Assembly (NCBI GenBank): GCA_023266355.1
Contig: JAHFQM010000003.1
Coordinates: forward strand, 310,001-374,000
Source: Aquabacterium sp.
Lineage (GTDB): Bacteria > Pseudomonadota > Gammaproteobacteria > Burkholderiales > Burkholderiaceae_C
DNA: 64,000 bases
Reading direction: 5' to 3'
The position numbers were made by a program, and so were the translations under genes. Numbering within the stretch: the stretch's first letter is position 1; each line of letters begins with the position of its first letter. Shown piece by piece: positions 9,921-20,214 of this stretch. The notes below the pieces were generated by a model. The model did not search any database, had not been told where the DNA came from, and worked only from the letters and a program-made list of their open reading frames with translations.

Positions 9921-10478
9921 ATGGCCATCAAAGCCACCATCCACAAAGCCCAGCTGCAGCTGGCCGACATGGACCGCAACGTCTATGCCGACATCGCCGT
10001 CACCATCGCGCGCCACCCGTCCGAGAACGACGAGCGCATGATGGTCCGCGTGCTGGCCCTGGCCCTGGGCTGGCCCGCCGACACCTCGGAAGGCACCCTC
10101 GAATTCGCCAAGGACATGTGGGAGCCCGACGAGCCCGCGCTGTGGCACAAGAACTTCTCCGACGAGATCCTGCACTGGGTGGAAGTCGGCCAGCCCGACG
10201 ACAAGCGCCTGATGAAGGCCTCGGGCCGCGCCCGCCGCGTCTCGCTCTACGCCTTCCAGAGCAGCACGCCGGTGTGGTGGAGCGGCATCGCCACCAAGCT
10301 CACGCGCGCCAACAACCTGCACATCTGGCAGATCCCGCACGAGCAAAGCCAGGCCCTGGCCAAGCTGGCCCAGCGCACCATGCAGCTGCAAATCACCGTG
10401 CAGGATGGCACCGTGTGGGTCAACGACGGCAGCGAGTCGCTGGAGATCACGCCGCAGCGCCTGATGGGCGAGGACTGA
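9921..10478 (+). CDS. yaeQ: YaeQ family protein
   Basis: 185 residues. The opening MAIKATIHKAQLQLADMDRN, the ARHPSENDERMMVRVLALAL helix, and the VEVGQPDDKRLMKAS segment identify YaeQ, whose fold is a PD-(D/E)XK nuclease relative; the biochemical role remains unclear. The length is normal for the family (about 180). ATG 9921 is chosen because the conserved first strand starts there; an earlier in-frame ATG at 9882 adds unconserved residues. Confidence 0.9.
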   Translation: MAIKATIHKAQLQLADMDRNVYADIAVTIARHPSENDERMMVRVLALALGWPADTSEGTLEFAKDMWEPDEPALWHKNFSDEILHWVEVGQPDDKRLMKASGRARRVSLYAFQSSTPVWWSGIATKLTRANNLHIWQIPHEQSQALAKLAQRTMQLQITVQDGTVWVNDGSESLEITPQRLMGED

Positions 10479-10579
10479 GCCGCGGGCACATTCCCCGACT
10501 GACCGCATGGAGATGCGCCACCCGCACGGCGCATTTCACCTGATGGGAATCAGGCCGGCTGAACAGAATGCAGGCACCG

Positions 10580-10627
10580 GGACACGCCGCATGGCGCCCC
10601 GGCAGCCGCCTCGGGAGCGGCGTGTCC
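10580..10627. repeat. 11-bp perfect inverted repeat upstream of chemoreceptor gene
   Basis: GGACACGCCGC at 10580-10590 is answered by GCGGCGTGTCC at 10617-10627 with a 26-nt loop, in the 250-bp spacer between yaeQ and the chemoreceptor at 10729. It may be the terminator of yaeQ without a U-tract, or a leader structure of the chemoreceptor mRNA. A smaller CCTGAT/ATCAGG hairpin lies just upstream. Nothing else is recognisable in this spacer. Confidence 0.5.
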
Positions 10628-10728
10628 GGCCACGATGGAATCGACACGCCACCACATCCCGCCGGGCGGACCGGTGAGCCCTTGCGGGCACGAGGCAATG
10701 TCCATCCTGTCGATTGGTGCCTCATCCC

Positions 10729-12291
10729 ATGCTGTTCTGGTTCAGACAATTCAACGTGGCCACCCGCCTGCGCCTGCTGGCCGGCCTGTCCGCCCTCGGT
10801 GTGCTCGGCGTGGCCGTCGGCCTGCTGTGGGCAGCCTACGACCAAAAACTCGAAGACCGCCGCACCGCCGTGCGCCAGACCGTCGAAGTGGCGCACGCGC
10901 TGCTGCAGTGGGCGCACGAGCAGCAGACCAGCGGCAAGCTCGATGCCGATGCCGCGCGCCAGCAGGCCCTGTCCGCCCTGGACCGCCTGCGCTACGGCCA
11001 CAACGAGTACTTCTGGGTCAATGACATGGCCGGCGTGATGGTCCACCACCCCATCAAGCCGCAGCTCGACGGCAAGAACCTCAACGACATGAAGGACCCT
11101 AATGGCACCTTCCTGTTCCGCCAGTTCACCGACATGGCCCGCACCCGTGGCGAAGGCTTCGTCCACTACCAGTGGCCCAAACCCGGCCACGACGCGCCGG
11201 TGGACAAGGTCTCCTTCGTCAAGGCCTTCGCGCCCTGGGGCTGGGTGGTGGGCTCGGGCCTGTACATCGACGATCTGCAGGCCGCCTTCCGCCAGCAGAT
11301 GGTCGGCAGCGTGGCCGCCGTGCTGGCCGCCGCCCTGCTGCTGTGGGGCCTGGTGGAGCTGACCGCGCGCCAGCTCAGCCATGGCGTCAACGAGGCCGTG
11401 GCCCGCGCCGAAGCCATCGCCCAAGGCGACATCGCCCAAGGCCAGTCACCCCACCCGCTGGCCGAAGGCGGCGACGAAATCGCCCGGCTGCTGCGGGCCA
11501 TGCGCGACATGAGCCGCCAGCTGGGCGACACGCTGGGCCAGGTGCGCGACAGCGTGGGCCACGTGGCCGAGGCCAGCCAGCAGATCGCCACCGGCAACCA
11601 GGACCTCAACCACCGCACCGAACAGGCCGCGGCCCGCCTGCAGCACACCGCCTCGTCGATGGAAGAGTTCAGCAGCACGGTGCAGCACAACGCCGCGTCG
11701 TCGTCCTCGGCGCAAGGCATGGCCGCCGAGGCCGCCAGCCAGGCCCGCCGCGGCGGCGAGGTGGTGTCCCAAGTGGTGCACACCATGGAGGCCATCCACG
11801 CCAGCGCCCGCAAGATCACCGACATCATCACCGTGATCGACGGCATCGCTTTCCAGACCAACATCCTGGCGCTGAACGCGGCCGTCGAAGCCGCACGTGC
11901 CGGAGAACAAGGCCGAGGCTTTGCGGTGGTGGCGGGCGAAGTGCGCACCCTGGCGCAACGCTCGGCCAACGCCGCCAAGGAAATCAAGAGCCTCATCCAG
12001 GCCTCGACCGAGCACGTCGAATCGGGCGCCGCCCTGGTGCACGACGCCGGTCAGAACATGGCGGCCATCGTGGGCTCGGTGGACCGGGTGGCCGGCCTGA
12101 TCCAGCAGATCGCGCACGCCACGATGGAGCAGAACCAGGGCGTGGGCACCATCCACCACGCCGTCACCGAACTCGACCAGATGACGCAACAGAACGCGGC
12201 CCTGGTGGAGCAATCGGCTGCCGCCGCAGGCAGTCTCAAGGACCAGGCTCAGGCCCTGGCCGCGGTGGTGGACCGCTTCCGCGTGGGCTGA
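10729..12291 (+). CDS. Methyl-accepting chemotaxis protein with single-Cache (sCache_2) sensor
   Basis: 520 residues. TM1 covers about residues 14-36. The periplasmic part has the sCache_2 signatures [17 protein letters not shown] and [20 protein letters not shown]; such domains often bind small carboxylates. TM2 lies near residues 190-212, then HAMP and the signalling hairpin with [20 protein letters not shown]. Unlike the receptor at 5278 it has no terminal xWxxF pentapeptide. ATG 10729 has a weak ribosome-binding site; a TTG at 10714 is the alternative. Confidence 0.93.
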   Translation: MLFWFRQFNVATRLRLLAGLSALGVLGVAVGLLWAAYDQKLEDRRTAVRQTVEVAHALLQWAHEQQTSGKLDADAARQQALSALDRLRYGHNEYFWVNDMAGVMVHHPIKPQLDGKNLNDMKDPNGTFLFRQFTDMARTRGEGFVHYQWPKPGHDAPVDKVSFVKAFAPWGWVVGSGLYIDDLQAAFRQQMVGSVAAVLAAALLLWGLVELTARQLSHGVNEAVARAEAIAQGDIAQGQSPHPLAEGGDEIARLLRAMRDMSRQLGDTLGQVRDSVGHVAEASQQIATGNQDLNHRTEQAAARLQHTASSMEEFSSTVQHNAASSSSAQGMAAEAASQARRGGEVVSQVVHTMEAIHASARKITDIITVIDGIAFQTNILALNAAVEAARAGEQGRGFAVVAGEVRTLAQRSANAAKEIKSLIQASTEHVESGAALVHDAGQNMAAIVGSVDRVAGLIQQIAHATMEQNQGVGTIHHAVTELDQMTQQNAALVEQSAAAAGSLKDQAQALAAVVDRFRVG

Positions 12292-12399
12292 AGTCCTGCG
12301 CGCGGCTCACGCCGCATGGTTGTCAAGCGTCACCCCCACCGTCGTGGTCGCCACCGGTGGGGCGAAGCGCTTTCTCAGCCGCCGAGGCTCACAGCGCCA

Positions 12400-13590
12400 T
12401 CACAGCACCGCGGCGAACGCGGCCGCGACGCGGTCCACGTTGTGGGCGTTCAAACCCGCCGCGCACATGCGGCCCGAGCGCAGCACATAGACGCCGTGCT
12501 CGTTGCGCAAGGCGTCGGCCTGCTCAGGGCTCACGCCGGTGTAGCTGAACATGCCGCGCTGGTCGATGAAGTAGCGCACGTCCTTGCCTGGCAGCTTGGC
12601 GACCACGCCGTCGTACAGGCGCTGGCGCATCACCTGGATGCGTTGGCGCATGGCGGTGAGCTCGTCGGCCCAGCTCTGACGCAGCTCGGTTGACTGCAGC
12701 ACGCGCGACACCAGCAGCGCGCCGTGCGTGGGCGGGCTGGAGTAGTTGCGGCGCACCGTGGACATCATCTGGCCCAGCACCAGCTCGGCTTGGGCCTTGT
12801 CGGGGCAGACCACGCTGAGGCCGCCCACACGCTCGCCGTACAGCGAGAAGCTCTTGGAAAACGAGTTGGCCACGAAGAAGCTCACGCCCGCGTCGGCCAG
12901 GGCGCGCAGCGCGAAGGCGTCTTCGTCGATGCCGTCGCCAAAGCCCTGGTAAGCGATGTCGAGGAAGGGCAGCAGCTGGCGCGCCTTCAGCACCTCGACC
13001 AGCTGCGTCCACTGCGCGGTGTTCAGGTCCACGCCCGTGGGGTTGTGGCAGCAGGCGTGCAGCAGCACGATGCTCTGGGCCGGCAGCGCCTCGATGGCGG
13101 CCAGCATGGCGTCGAACTTCAGGCCCTTGGTGGCCGCGTCGTAGTACGGGTAGGTGTTCACCTGGAAGCCCGCCCCTTCGAAGATGGCGCGGTGGTTGTC
13201 CCAGGTCGGGTCGCTCACCCAGACCTGCGAGCCGGCGAAGTAGCGCTTGAGGAAATCAGCGCCAACTTTCAGCGCGCCCGAGCCGCCGAGGGTCTGCAGC
13301 GTGGCGATGCGGCCGGCCTGCACGGCCTCATGCTGGGCACCGAACAGCAGCTCCTGCACGGCCTGGCGGTAGCCGGTGTGGCCGACCATGGGCAGGTAGG
13401 GCTTGGGGCCGATGTGGGACAGCAGTGCCGACTCGGCCTCGCGCACGGCGGCCATCACGGGCAGGCGGCCGGCGTCGTCGAAGTAGATGCCGATGGACAG
13501 GTTGATCTTGTCGGCGCGCGGGTCTTTCTGGAAATCCTCGTTGAGCGTGAGGATGGGGTCGCCGGGGTAGGCGTCAACGTGCTGGAACAT
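12400..13590 (-). CDS. tyrB: Aromatic/aspartate aminotransferase (class I, fold-type I PLP)
   Basis: 396 residues, the usual length for AspC/TyrB. Clear family landmarks are the N-terminus [19 protein letters not shown], the PLP-phosphate strand [24 protein letters not shown], and the Schiff-base lysine in [16 protein letters not shown]. The reaction moves the amino group of aspartate, tyrosine or phenylalanine to 2-oxoglutarate. The substrate range between AspC and TyrB cannot be settled from sequence. The gene is divergent from adhC (137-bp spacer) and convergent with the Cache chemoreceptor. Confidence 0.9.
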   Translation of the reverse strand: MFQHVDAYPGDPILTLNEDFQKDPRADKINLSIGIYFDDAGRLPVMAAVREAESALLSHIGPKPYLPMVGHTGYRQAVQELLFGAQHEAVQAGRIATLQTLGGSGALKVGADFLKRYFAGSQVWVSDPTWDNHRAIFEGAGFQVNTYPYYDAATKGLKFDAMLAAIEALPAQSIVLLHACCHNPTGVDLNTAQWTQLVEVLKARQLLPFLDIAYQGFGDGIDEDAFALRALADAGVSFFVANSFSKSFSLYGERVGGLSVVCPDKAQAELVLGQMMSTVRRNYSSPPTHGALLVSRVLQSTELRQSWADELTAMRQRIQVMRQRLYDGVVAKLPGKDVRYFIDQRGMFSYTGVSPEQADALRNEHGVYVLRSGRMCAAGLNAHNVDRVAAAFAAVL

Positions 13591-13727
13591 GGCGGTGGGC
13601 TCAAAGTGAACGCAGGCGCAGATTATCGGCCCACACTTTGCGCGGGCCAGGGAATCTGGGTATGGTGTCGGCCAACGCGTTCTTGCAACGCCCCCGCCCA
13701 ACTCCCCCCGAACCGAGGACATCCCCC

Positions 13728-14846
<1,119 letters not shown>

Positions 14847-14859
14847 GCGGGGCCATCGC

Positions 14860-15723
14860 ATGAGCACGCTGGAGTTGTTGAGCGAGCACGCCTGCTTCGG
14901 CGGTGTGCAGCGCTTTTACCGCCATGCCTCGGCGGCCATCGGTTTGCCGATGCAGTTCGGGGTGTACCTGCCACCACAGGCGCTGCAAGCTGGCGCCAAG
15001 GTGCCGGTGGTGTTCTACCTGGCGGGGCTGACCTGCAACGAGGAGACCTTCGCCATCAAGGCCGGGGCGCAGCAGCACGCGGCGCGCCTGGGGCTGGCCA
15101 TCGTGACGCCGGACACCAGCCCGCGCGGCACGGACTTCCCCGAGCAGAGCGACCACTGGGACTTCGGCGTGGGCGCAGGCTTTTACCTCGATGCGACGGA
15201 GGAGCCCTGGTCGGCGCACTGGCAGATGGAGCGCTACATCACCGAGGAGCTGCACGCGCTCGTCGGCCAGCACCTGCCGGTGGACACGGCGCGTGCGGGC
15301 ATCTTCGGGCACTCGATGGGCGGGCACGGCGCGCTGACGCTGGCGCTGCGCCACCCGGGGCAGTACCGGACGGTGTCGGCGTTCGCGCCGATCGCGAACC
15401 CGGTGAATTGCCCGTGGGGCGAGAAGGCGTTTTCGGGCTACCTGGGGATGTCACGGCACACCTGGGGCGAGCACGATGCGACCGAGCTGGTGGCGCAGTA
15501 CCCGGTGCCGCCCTACCCGCAGGGCATCCTGATCGACCAGGGGCTGGCGGACAAGTTCTTGCCCAACCAGTTGCACCCCGAGGCTTTCGAGGCGGCGTGC
15601 GCGGCCGTGGGCCAGCCGCTGACGCTGCGCCGGCATGCGGGGTATGACCACGGCTACTACTTCGTGCAGAGCTTTGTGGGGGAGCACCTGGCGCACCATG
15701 CGGTGGGGTTGGCTTTGGCTTGA
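14860..15723 (+). CDS. fghA: S-formylglutathione hydrolase
   Basis: 287 residues, esterase-D family. The start ELLSEHACFGGVQRFYRH, the strand PVVFYLAGLTCNEE, and the nucleophile motif GHSMGGHGALTLAL identify it; the acid/histidine region is near KFLPNQLHPE and AGYDHGYYFVQSF. It hydrolyses S-formylglutathione to formate and glutathione. It follows adhC by 13 bp. The sequence after its stop turns into a palindrome-rich spacer and the lower-GC island. Confidence 0.95.
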   Translation: MSTLELLSEHACFGGVQRFYRHASAAIGLPMQFGVYLPPQALQAGAKVPVVFYLAGLTCNEETFAIKAGAQQHAARLGLAIVTPDTSPRGTDFPEQSDHWDFGVGAGFYLDATEEPWSAHWQMERYITEELHALVGQHLPVDTARAGIFGHSMGGHGALTLALRHPGQYRTVSAFAPIANPVNCPWGEKAFSGYLGMSRHTWGEHDATELVAQYPVPPYPQGILIDQGLADKFLPNQLHPEAFEAACAAVGQPLTLRRHAGYDHGYYFVQSFVGEHLAHHAVGLALA

Positions 15724-15785
15724 GCGAGTGAGCGATTGAGCGTTCGGGCACCCACCCCACCCTCCCCCCACCCGCCGCGATGGCG

Positions 15786-15899
15786 GCCCCGCTGAAGCGG
15801 GGCTGCTCTGCGGTGCTCGCATGACCCAGGCCGCAGCGGAACTCGCCCCTTGCAGGGGCTCAGACAGCCGCTGCTGACCCCAAGGGGTCACCTGGGTCA
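15786..15899. repeat. Cluster of palindromes (REP-like) after fghA
   Basis: Within 114 bp there are three perfect small hairpins: GCCCCGC-TGAA-GCGGGGC (15786-15803), GCCCCT-TGC-AGGGGC (15845-15859) and TGACCCC-AA-GGGGTCA (15875-15890). An outer pair, TGACCCAGG (15822-15830) with CCTGGGTCA (15891-15899), can close around the last two. No U-tract follows, so a simple terminator is unlikely. The layout looks like a REP/REPIN-type intergenic element or a structured 3' UTR. Copies elsewhere in the genome would decide. Confidence 0.6.
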
Positions 15900-16283
15900 G
15901 GCTGTGCGCCTCGAGGCCATCGGGAGGCGGATGGGGTGAGGGTGAGGTGGGTTGAGGCGACGGGCATCAGCCTGCCGCTGTCGGTCTGAGTGCGGGGTTG
16001 GGTGACTGCTTCGCAGCGATTGCTGCCGATGGACGGTCGTGCACAGGAGACTGCATGGGGCCAGAAGCCGACGCTTAAGGTTGATGAAGAGATGTCAGGA
16101 CGCGGTCTTTACCCCATATCAACAGGGTATCGTCTTGCTCGGAAGGAGTCGATGTGCAGACAGAGGAAACGTACCTATGATTGTGGTGTGGCTCAGCGCC
16201 TAACCCTTGTTTTCTGCCAAAAACGAGACACTGCGCTCACAATCCAAAGCATTCGAACTCGCAACGACCTTGACCACTCAGCA
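15900..16283. other. Non-coding spacer at left edge of the defence island
   Basis: No convincing gene is seen between the palindrome cluster and gajA. An open frame running into gajA from 15990 exists but its translation has no family character. GC drops within this spacer. The 23-bp segment at 16056-16078 resembles one at 20192-20214 beyond the small genes (19 of 23 bases), which may mark an insertion boundary. The gajA promoter must lie here, but I do not see a clear -35/-10 pair. Confidence 0.5.
16056..16078 (+). repeat. Left copy of imperfect direct repeat flanking the Gabija island
   Basis: The segment starts TGGGGCCAGAAGCCG and matches 20192-20214 (starting TGGGGCAAAAAGCCG) at 19 of 23 positions. 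ACGGTCG also occurs 23 bp ahead of this copy (16033) and 29 bp ahead of the right copy (20163). It could be a decayed attachment-site duplication or two members of a dispersed intergenic repeat family. Confidence 0.4.
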
Positions 16284-18068
16284 ATGGCGAAAATCCGACA
16301 CCTCGAAATTGAGAACTTCCGAAGCATCAAGAGGCTTTGTTGGGCCCCTAGCCCTGGGGTGAATTGCTTTATTGGACCTGGAGATAGTGGCAAGACAACG
16401 ATCCTGGAGGCGATAGACGCCTGTCTCTCCCTTCGAAGAACAATTGACTTCACTGACTCCGATTTCCACAACCTTGTTGTCGAGAACCCAATCGTCATCC
16501 GCGTGACGCTTGGGGCACTTCCCGACCATCTGAAGGACCTTGATGCGCTGGGTGAGGTGCTCCGAGGATTCGATTCGAAGGCGCAATTGGTGGAGGACGA
16601 GCCGGCCGAAGGTCTGGAGGTTGTGTTGACGTGCGAACTTCGCGTCGAGTCAGACTTGGACCCCAAGCGCAGCCTGTTTTCAGAGCGCACGCGCGGGGAC
16701 ACAAGACAACGCCAACTTGCTTGGAAGGACCGAGCGTTGCTTGCGCCAAGCCGAATTGGCGAGCACGCGACGTCCCATCTCTCTTGGTCTCGAAACTCAG
16801 TGCTTGGGAAGCTCTGCGAAACAAAACTCTCTGTTGGCACAGACTTAGTCACTGCGGCGCGTGGCGCCCGGCTCGCATTTGGTGACCGCGCTGGTGCACA
16901 ACTCGGAGACGTACTGACGCTGGTCACGAAGAATGCCAACGCGGTTGGGATTGACGTCGGTGAGTCTGCGCAAGCCCTGATTGATTCGGGCGCACTCTCC
17001 TTCTCAGACGGAGCCATTTCACTTCACACGGAGGATGGAGTGCCTCTGCGGAGCCTCGGGAGGGGTTCTACCCGTTTGCTGCTCGCGAGCTTGCACCGTT
17101 CAGTCGCCTCCGCTTCGAGTACCCTCCTGATTGATGAGGTCGAGCACGGGCTTGAGCCTCACCGGATAATCAAATTGCTGCACTCCATTGGCTCAAAGGA
17201 GGTTCTGGAGCCAGATGTGGAGCCGCAACTGCAGGTCTTCATGACAACACACTCCGCTGTGGCGGTAAGGGAGCTCAGTGGCGACCAGTTGCATGTGGTG
17301 AGGCGCGATCGTGAAGGGCAACACGCGATTCGCACTATTGGTAGCGTAGACCCGATACAAGGCACTGCTCGCACTTACCCTGAGGCGTTCCTCGCCCGGA
17401 CGGTGGTGGTTTGCGAAGGAGCGAGTGAAATTGGGCTATTAAGAGGAATAGACCAGTACCACGTCTCAAAAGGGAAACCTTCTGCCTATTCCTGTGCGAC
17501 TGCCTTCGTGGACGCGACTGGCCGGAACCCCACATACATCCTCGAACGGGGCCGCATTTTCGCGAACTGGGGCTATGAGACAAAGGTGTTTCTCGATAAC
17601 GATGTCCCGATCCCTCCAGAAGAGCTGACGAAAACTACCGATGTCGGCGCACAGGTGTTCCACTGGCCAGAAAAGGACGCCTTGGAACAAGCGCTGTTTC
17701 GCTATTTGCCGGACCATGGCGTGGATGCCTTGGTGAAACTTGCGATTAGGCTCAACTCCGAGGAGTTGGTTGACGGGGCAATTGACGAAGTCTCGAAGGG
17801 AGCGTTCGATCTCGCGCACTTCATGTCAATCGTGGATGGAGATTCGGCATGGAAAGTTGACGAACGTCTCCTGCTTGGCCGCGCTGCAAAGCTTTCCTCT
17901 GCCGACACGAAGAAAGGACCTGGTCGCAAGGGCTGGTTCAAGTCCATTGCCAAGATGGAAGCGGTCGGGGCCCAAGTAGTTGGACCTTACCTATCCTCCT
18001 CTGACGAGGTGCTTAAGGGCATCATGAAAAAACTCTTCAGGCATGCGCATGTCAGAGCCAGAAGTTGA
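16284..18068 (+). CDS. gajA: Gabija anti-phage protein GajA: OLD-family ATPase fused to TOPRIM nuclease
   Basis: 594 residues, close to characterised GajA proteins (about 580). The ABC-like ATPase comes first: IRHLEIENFRSIK, Walker A GPGDSGKTT (residues 31-39), signature-like LGRGSTRLLLASL and Walker B LLIDEVEHG (D284-E285). The TOPRIM nuclease follows, with the glutamate motif VVCEGASE (E378) and the FLDND motif (D438, D440). GajA is a site-specific DNA endonuclease held off by cellular nucleotides and released when a phage depletes them. The gajB gene overlaps its end, as in known Gabija operons. Codon use is much less GC-biased than in the neighbours, a sign of horizontal transfer. The ATG at 16284 starts exactly at the conserved first strand. 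Confidence 0.93.
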   Translation: MAKIRHLEIENFRSIKRLCWAPSPGVNCFIGPGDSGKTTILEAIDACLSLRRTIDFTDSDFHNLVVENPIVIRVTLGALPDHLKDLDALGEVLRGFDSKAQLVEDEPAEGLEVVLTCELRVESDLDPKRSLFSERTRGDTRQRQLAWKDRALLAPSRIGEHATSHLSWSRNSVLGKLCETKLSVGTDLVTAARGARLAFGDRAGAQLGDVLTLVTKNANAVGIDVGESAQALIDSGALSFSDGAISLHTEDGVPLRSLGRGSTRLLLASLHRSVASASSTLLIDEVEHGLEPHRIIKLLHSIGSKEVLEPDVEPQLQVFMTTHSAVAVRELSGDQLHVVRRDREGQHAIRTIGSVDPIQGTARTYPEAFLARTVVVCEGASEIGLLRGIDQYHVSKGKPSAYSCATAFVDATGRNPTYILERGRIFANWGYETKVFLDNDVPIPPEELTKTTDVGAQVFHWPEKDALEQALFRYLPDHGVDALVKLAIRLNSEELVDGAIDEVSKGAFDLAHFMSIVDGDSAWKVDERLLLGRAAKLSSADTKKGPGRKGWFKSIAKMEAVGAQVVGPYLSSSDEVLKGIMKKLFRHAHVRARS

Positions 18069-19470
18069 CCTGTTTGCGCAGCGCCTCGGCAGTCTGAAGG
18101 CTCCTGCGGGCTGTGGAAAAACGCAGCTAATCACTTCTTCTCTCAAACAGTGGTCGAGCGTAAAGCCTGCACTGGTCCTGACGCACACCAACGCAGGCCG
18201 TGCTGCGCTTGAACAGCGAATCCGAAATGCCGGTATCCCTGCTGAACGAGCCCGGGTTGCCACGCTGGACAGTTGGGCAATTCGGTTGGTTCAAAGCTTC
18301 CCCGCTAGGTCCGGCCTTTCGAACAGCGTACTCAGTGTGCAAGGTAGTGGTGCCAACTATGCAGCTATTCGACGTGCTGCGGTGGAGATGCTGACGGCAG
18401 GGCACCTGGACGACATCATCGACGCGACCTATTCCAGAGTGGTCGTCGACGAGTACCAAGACTGTGGCCTACCGCAGCATGCCATGGTGGAGGCCCTCGC
18501 GGAGCGCCTACCGACTGCGGTGCTCGGCGATCCGCTGCAAGGTATTTTTTCCTTCTCTGGGCCTGTAGTCAGTTGGAGAGACAACGTCAAGCCGTCGTTT
18601 CCAGCACTTCCCACGCTGTCCAAGCCTTGGCGCTGGATCAAGGCGGAATGTCCGGAACTCGGGTACTGGCTTCTCAACGTAGTTCGACCTGCCTTGCTAA
18701 GAAGTGAGTCTATTGACTTGAGCAATGCGCCACAGGACGTAATTTGGGTGCCTCTGGAGGGAAAAGACACAGAGAAGTCTGAAGTGCGCCTTGCTGCTGC
18801 TCGGAAGAAGTATGCGGACGGCAGCACCCTAATAATCGGACACGGCCCCGACAAGACAGGGCAGTGGAAAGCTGCCGCAAGGTGTAGAGCTCAGATGGTG
18901 GAAGCGCTCGACATGAAGGATTTCATGGCTTTTTGCTCCTCTTTCCGACCAGGCAGCGACGACTGCTTAGAGGCAGCTGTAGATTACTTCGGCAACCTGA
19001 TATCAGGACTATCCCCTAAGTCCCTGGTAACGCGCACGAGGAGTCATTTACGTGGGCGAACCTTAACTGCCGCAACACCACTTGAGGAAATAACGCTCGA
19101 GTACCTACGCAATCCAAGTCCAGCTGCAGCAGGCTTGATGCTCGAAGCCTTGGCGAAAGCTCAAGATACTTATGTTTTTCGACCAGACATCGTGCGACTC
19201 TGTGCGAAAGCATTGAAGAGCGTTACGGATGATTTTTCTCTGAATGCCGCGGGAGTCAAGGAGCGTGAGAGATATCGACACGCGCCGCGCACCATGCCAC
19301 GACGCGCCGTTGGGAGTACCCTCCTGTTAAAGGGGCTTGAAGCAGAGAATGCAATAATTCTTGAGCCGGAGAAGATGGACGCACGTAACCTTTACGTCGC
19401 CCTAACGCGCGGTAGTAAACGCTTAATAATTTGCTCCACAACGTCAGTCCTCGAGCCTCATCTTGTCTGA
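18043..19470 (+). CDS. gajB: Gabija anti-phage protein GajB: UvrD-like SF1 helicase
   Basis: 475 residues, slightly shorter than reference GajB (about 490). Motif I is LKAPAGCGKTQLI, motif II VVVDEYQDC, motif III GDPLQGIFSFSG, and motif VI is visible in LYVALTRGSKRLIIC near the C-terminus. These place it in the UvrD/PcrA helicase group. In Gabija, GajB joins GajA in a large complex and is thought to respond to DNA ends or nucleotides. It overlaps gajA by 20-26 bp; ATG 18043 and ATG 18049 are both possible, the second having AGG at a better distance. Base composition matches gajA, so both arrived together. Confidence 0.92.
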   Translation: MRMSEPEVDLFAQRLGSLKAPAGCGKTQLITSSLKQWSSVKPALVLTHTNAGRAALEQRIRNAGIPAERARVATLDSWAIRLVQSFPARSGLSNSVLSVQGSGANYAAIRRAAVEMLTAGHLDDIIDATYSRVVVDEYQDCGLPQHAMVEALAERLPTAVLGDPLQGIFSFSGPVVSWRDNVKPSFPALPTLSKPWRWIKAECPELGYWLLNVVRPALLRSESIDLSNAPQDVIWVPLEGKDTEKSEVRLAAARKKYADGSTLIIGHGPDKTGQWKAAARCRAQMVEALDMKDFMAFCSSFRPGSDDCLEAAVDYFGNLISGLSPKSLVTRTRSHLRGRTLTAATPLEEITLEYLRNPSPAAAGLMLEALAKAQDTYVFRPDIVRLCAKALKSVTDDFSLNAAGVKERERYRHAPRTMPRRAVGSTLLLKGLEAENAIILEPEKMDARNLYVALTRGSKRLIICSTTSVLEPHLV

Positions 19471-19652
19471 CGTGGAGCTGTCAGTTGACCATGGCGGCTT
19501 CCGAGCTGTTCAATCAAGGTATCCATTTCTAAAATGCATGACGTTCGGATCGGCTGAAAATCAAGCAGCAATGCCCGGTGTGTTGAGGCCAAGCGGCATT
19601 TCAGGGAGGATGCGCGAGTGATAACGACAAATTTGAGATCGAAGGGAGCAAT

Positions 19653-19898
19653 ATGTGGAAAGAAAAGCTTGTTCTGGATGAAGGGATGACTTTGAAGCAC
19701 AGGGGGTCAAGTACGGCTGGCTTTATGAGTGAAACCAACGTCGACACTTACGTGATACTCGGAGCCGATGGATCGGAGTTTGGCGCTGTGAGAGTTGAGG
19801 ATCACACGGCAGTTAAAGGGTTTAAGCGGACGATTACCGTGATCCAGACTGATCAGAGCGGCAAGGAAGTTGTTCGCGTCAGCTTTAATCCTTCCTAG
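19653..19898 (+). CDS. Small protein of unknown function in the defence island
   Basis: 81 residues, not recognised. It looks like a small all-beta domain: short strands around KLVLDEGMTLKHRG, DTYVILGADGSEFGAVRVEDH and RTITVIQTDQSGKEVVRVSF. There is no signal peptide or membrane segment, so it is cytoplasmic. AAGGGAG just ahead of ATG 19653 is a strong ribosome-binding site, which argues the gene is real. It lies 182 bp after gajB in the same low-GC stretch and 18 bp before a second small gene with which it is probably co-transcribed. Whether it belongs functionally to Gabija is unknown. Confidence 0.7.
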   Translation: MWKEKLVLDEGMTLKHRGSSTAGFMSETNVDTYVILGADGSEFGAVRVEDHTAVKGFKRTITVIQTDQSGKEVVRVSFNPS

Positions 19899-19916
19899 AA
19901 ACCACAAGGAGACATT

Positions 19917-20135
19917 ATGCTTTTTGCCACAACAGCCAGGACCAACATGGCTGGTCTTGCTGCTGAATATCGTGCTGGGCACCCTGTAAAGGTATTCTTC
20001 CACTCGCAAGGATGGTCCGCCGAATGCAACGCTGGAATATTAGAAGATTGCGGCACAGACGTATTTCATAATCTCGAGCCATTGGTTCGCGCCCTCAAAG
20101 ATGCGGGTGTCGATCGTTTGACGTTGGTGCCGTGA
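19917..20135 (+). CDS. Second small protein of unknown function in the defence island
   Basis: 72 residues, not recognised. It appears alpha/beta: a helix (ARTNMAGLAAEYRAG), a strand (PVKVFFHSQGW), then HNLEPLVRALKDAGVDRLTLV, a helix-strand ending. No catalytic motif, signal peptide or membrane segment is visible; two cysteines (residues about 37 and 45) are spaced eight apart. AAGGAG seven bases before ATG 19917 supports translation. It follows the 81-residue gene by 18 bp, so the two look like a two-gene operon. Confidence 0.68.
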   Translation: MLFATTARTNMAGLAAEYRAGHPVKVFFHSQGWSAECNAGILEDCGTDVFHNLEPLVRALKDAGVDRLTLVP

Positions 20136-20191
20136 GGGATCTGTCCGTCGCTCAGCGTAGCAACGGTCGGTACAACCCGCGTGTGACCGGT

Positions 20192-20214
20192 TGGGGCAAA
20201 AAGCCGTCGCTCAA
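20192..20214 (+). repeat. Right copy of imperfect direct repeat flanking the Gabija island
   Basis: Nineteen of 23 bases match 16056-16078 in the same orientation. It lies 56 bp beyond the second small gene, where base composition returns to the chromosomal norm before the DUF2805 gene at 20354. The rest of the 20136-20353 spacer shows nothing recognisable. Confidence 0.4.

Noticed and set aside
16284..19470. PARIS, retron or other OLD-containing defence system instead of Gabija
   Set aside because: PARIS has separate AAA and TOPRIM proteins and no UvrD helicase; no reverse transcriptase or msr/msd-like structure is seen. ATPase plus TOPRIM in one protein with a UvrD partner is Gabija.
19458..19700. 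80-codon frame on the minus strand between gajB and the first small gene
   Set aside because: No ribosome-binding site and no recognisable features, and it overlaps the well-supported start of the 81-residue gene.
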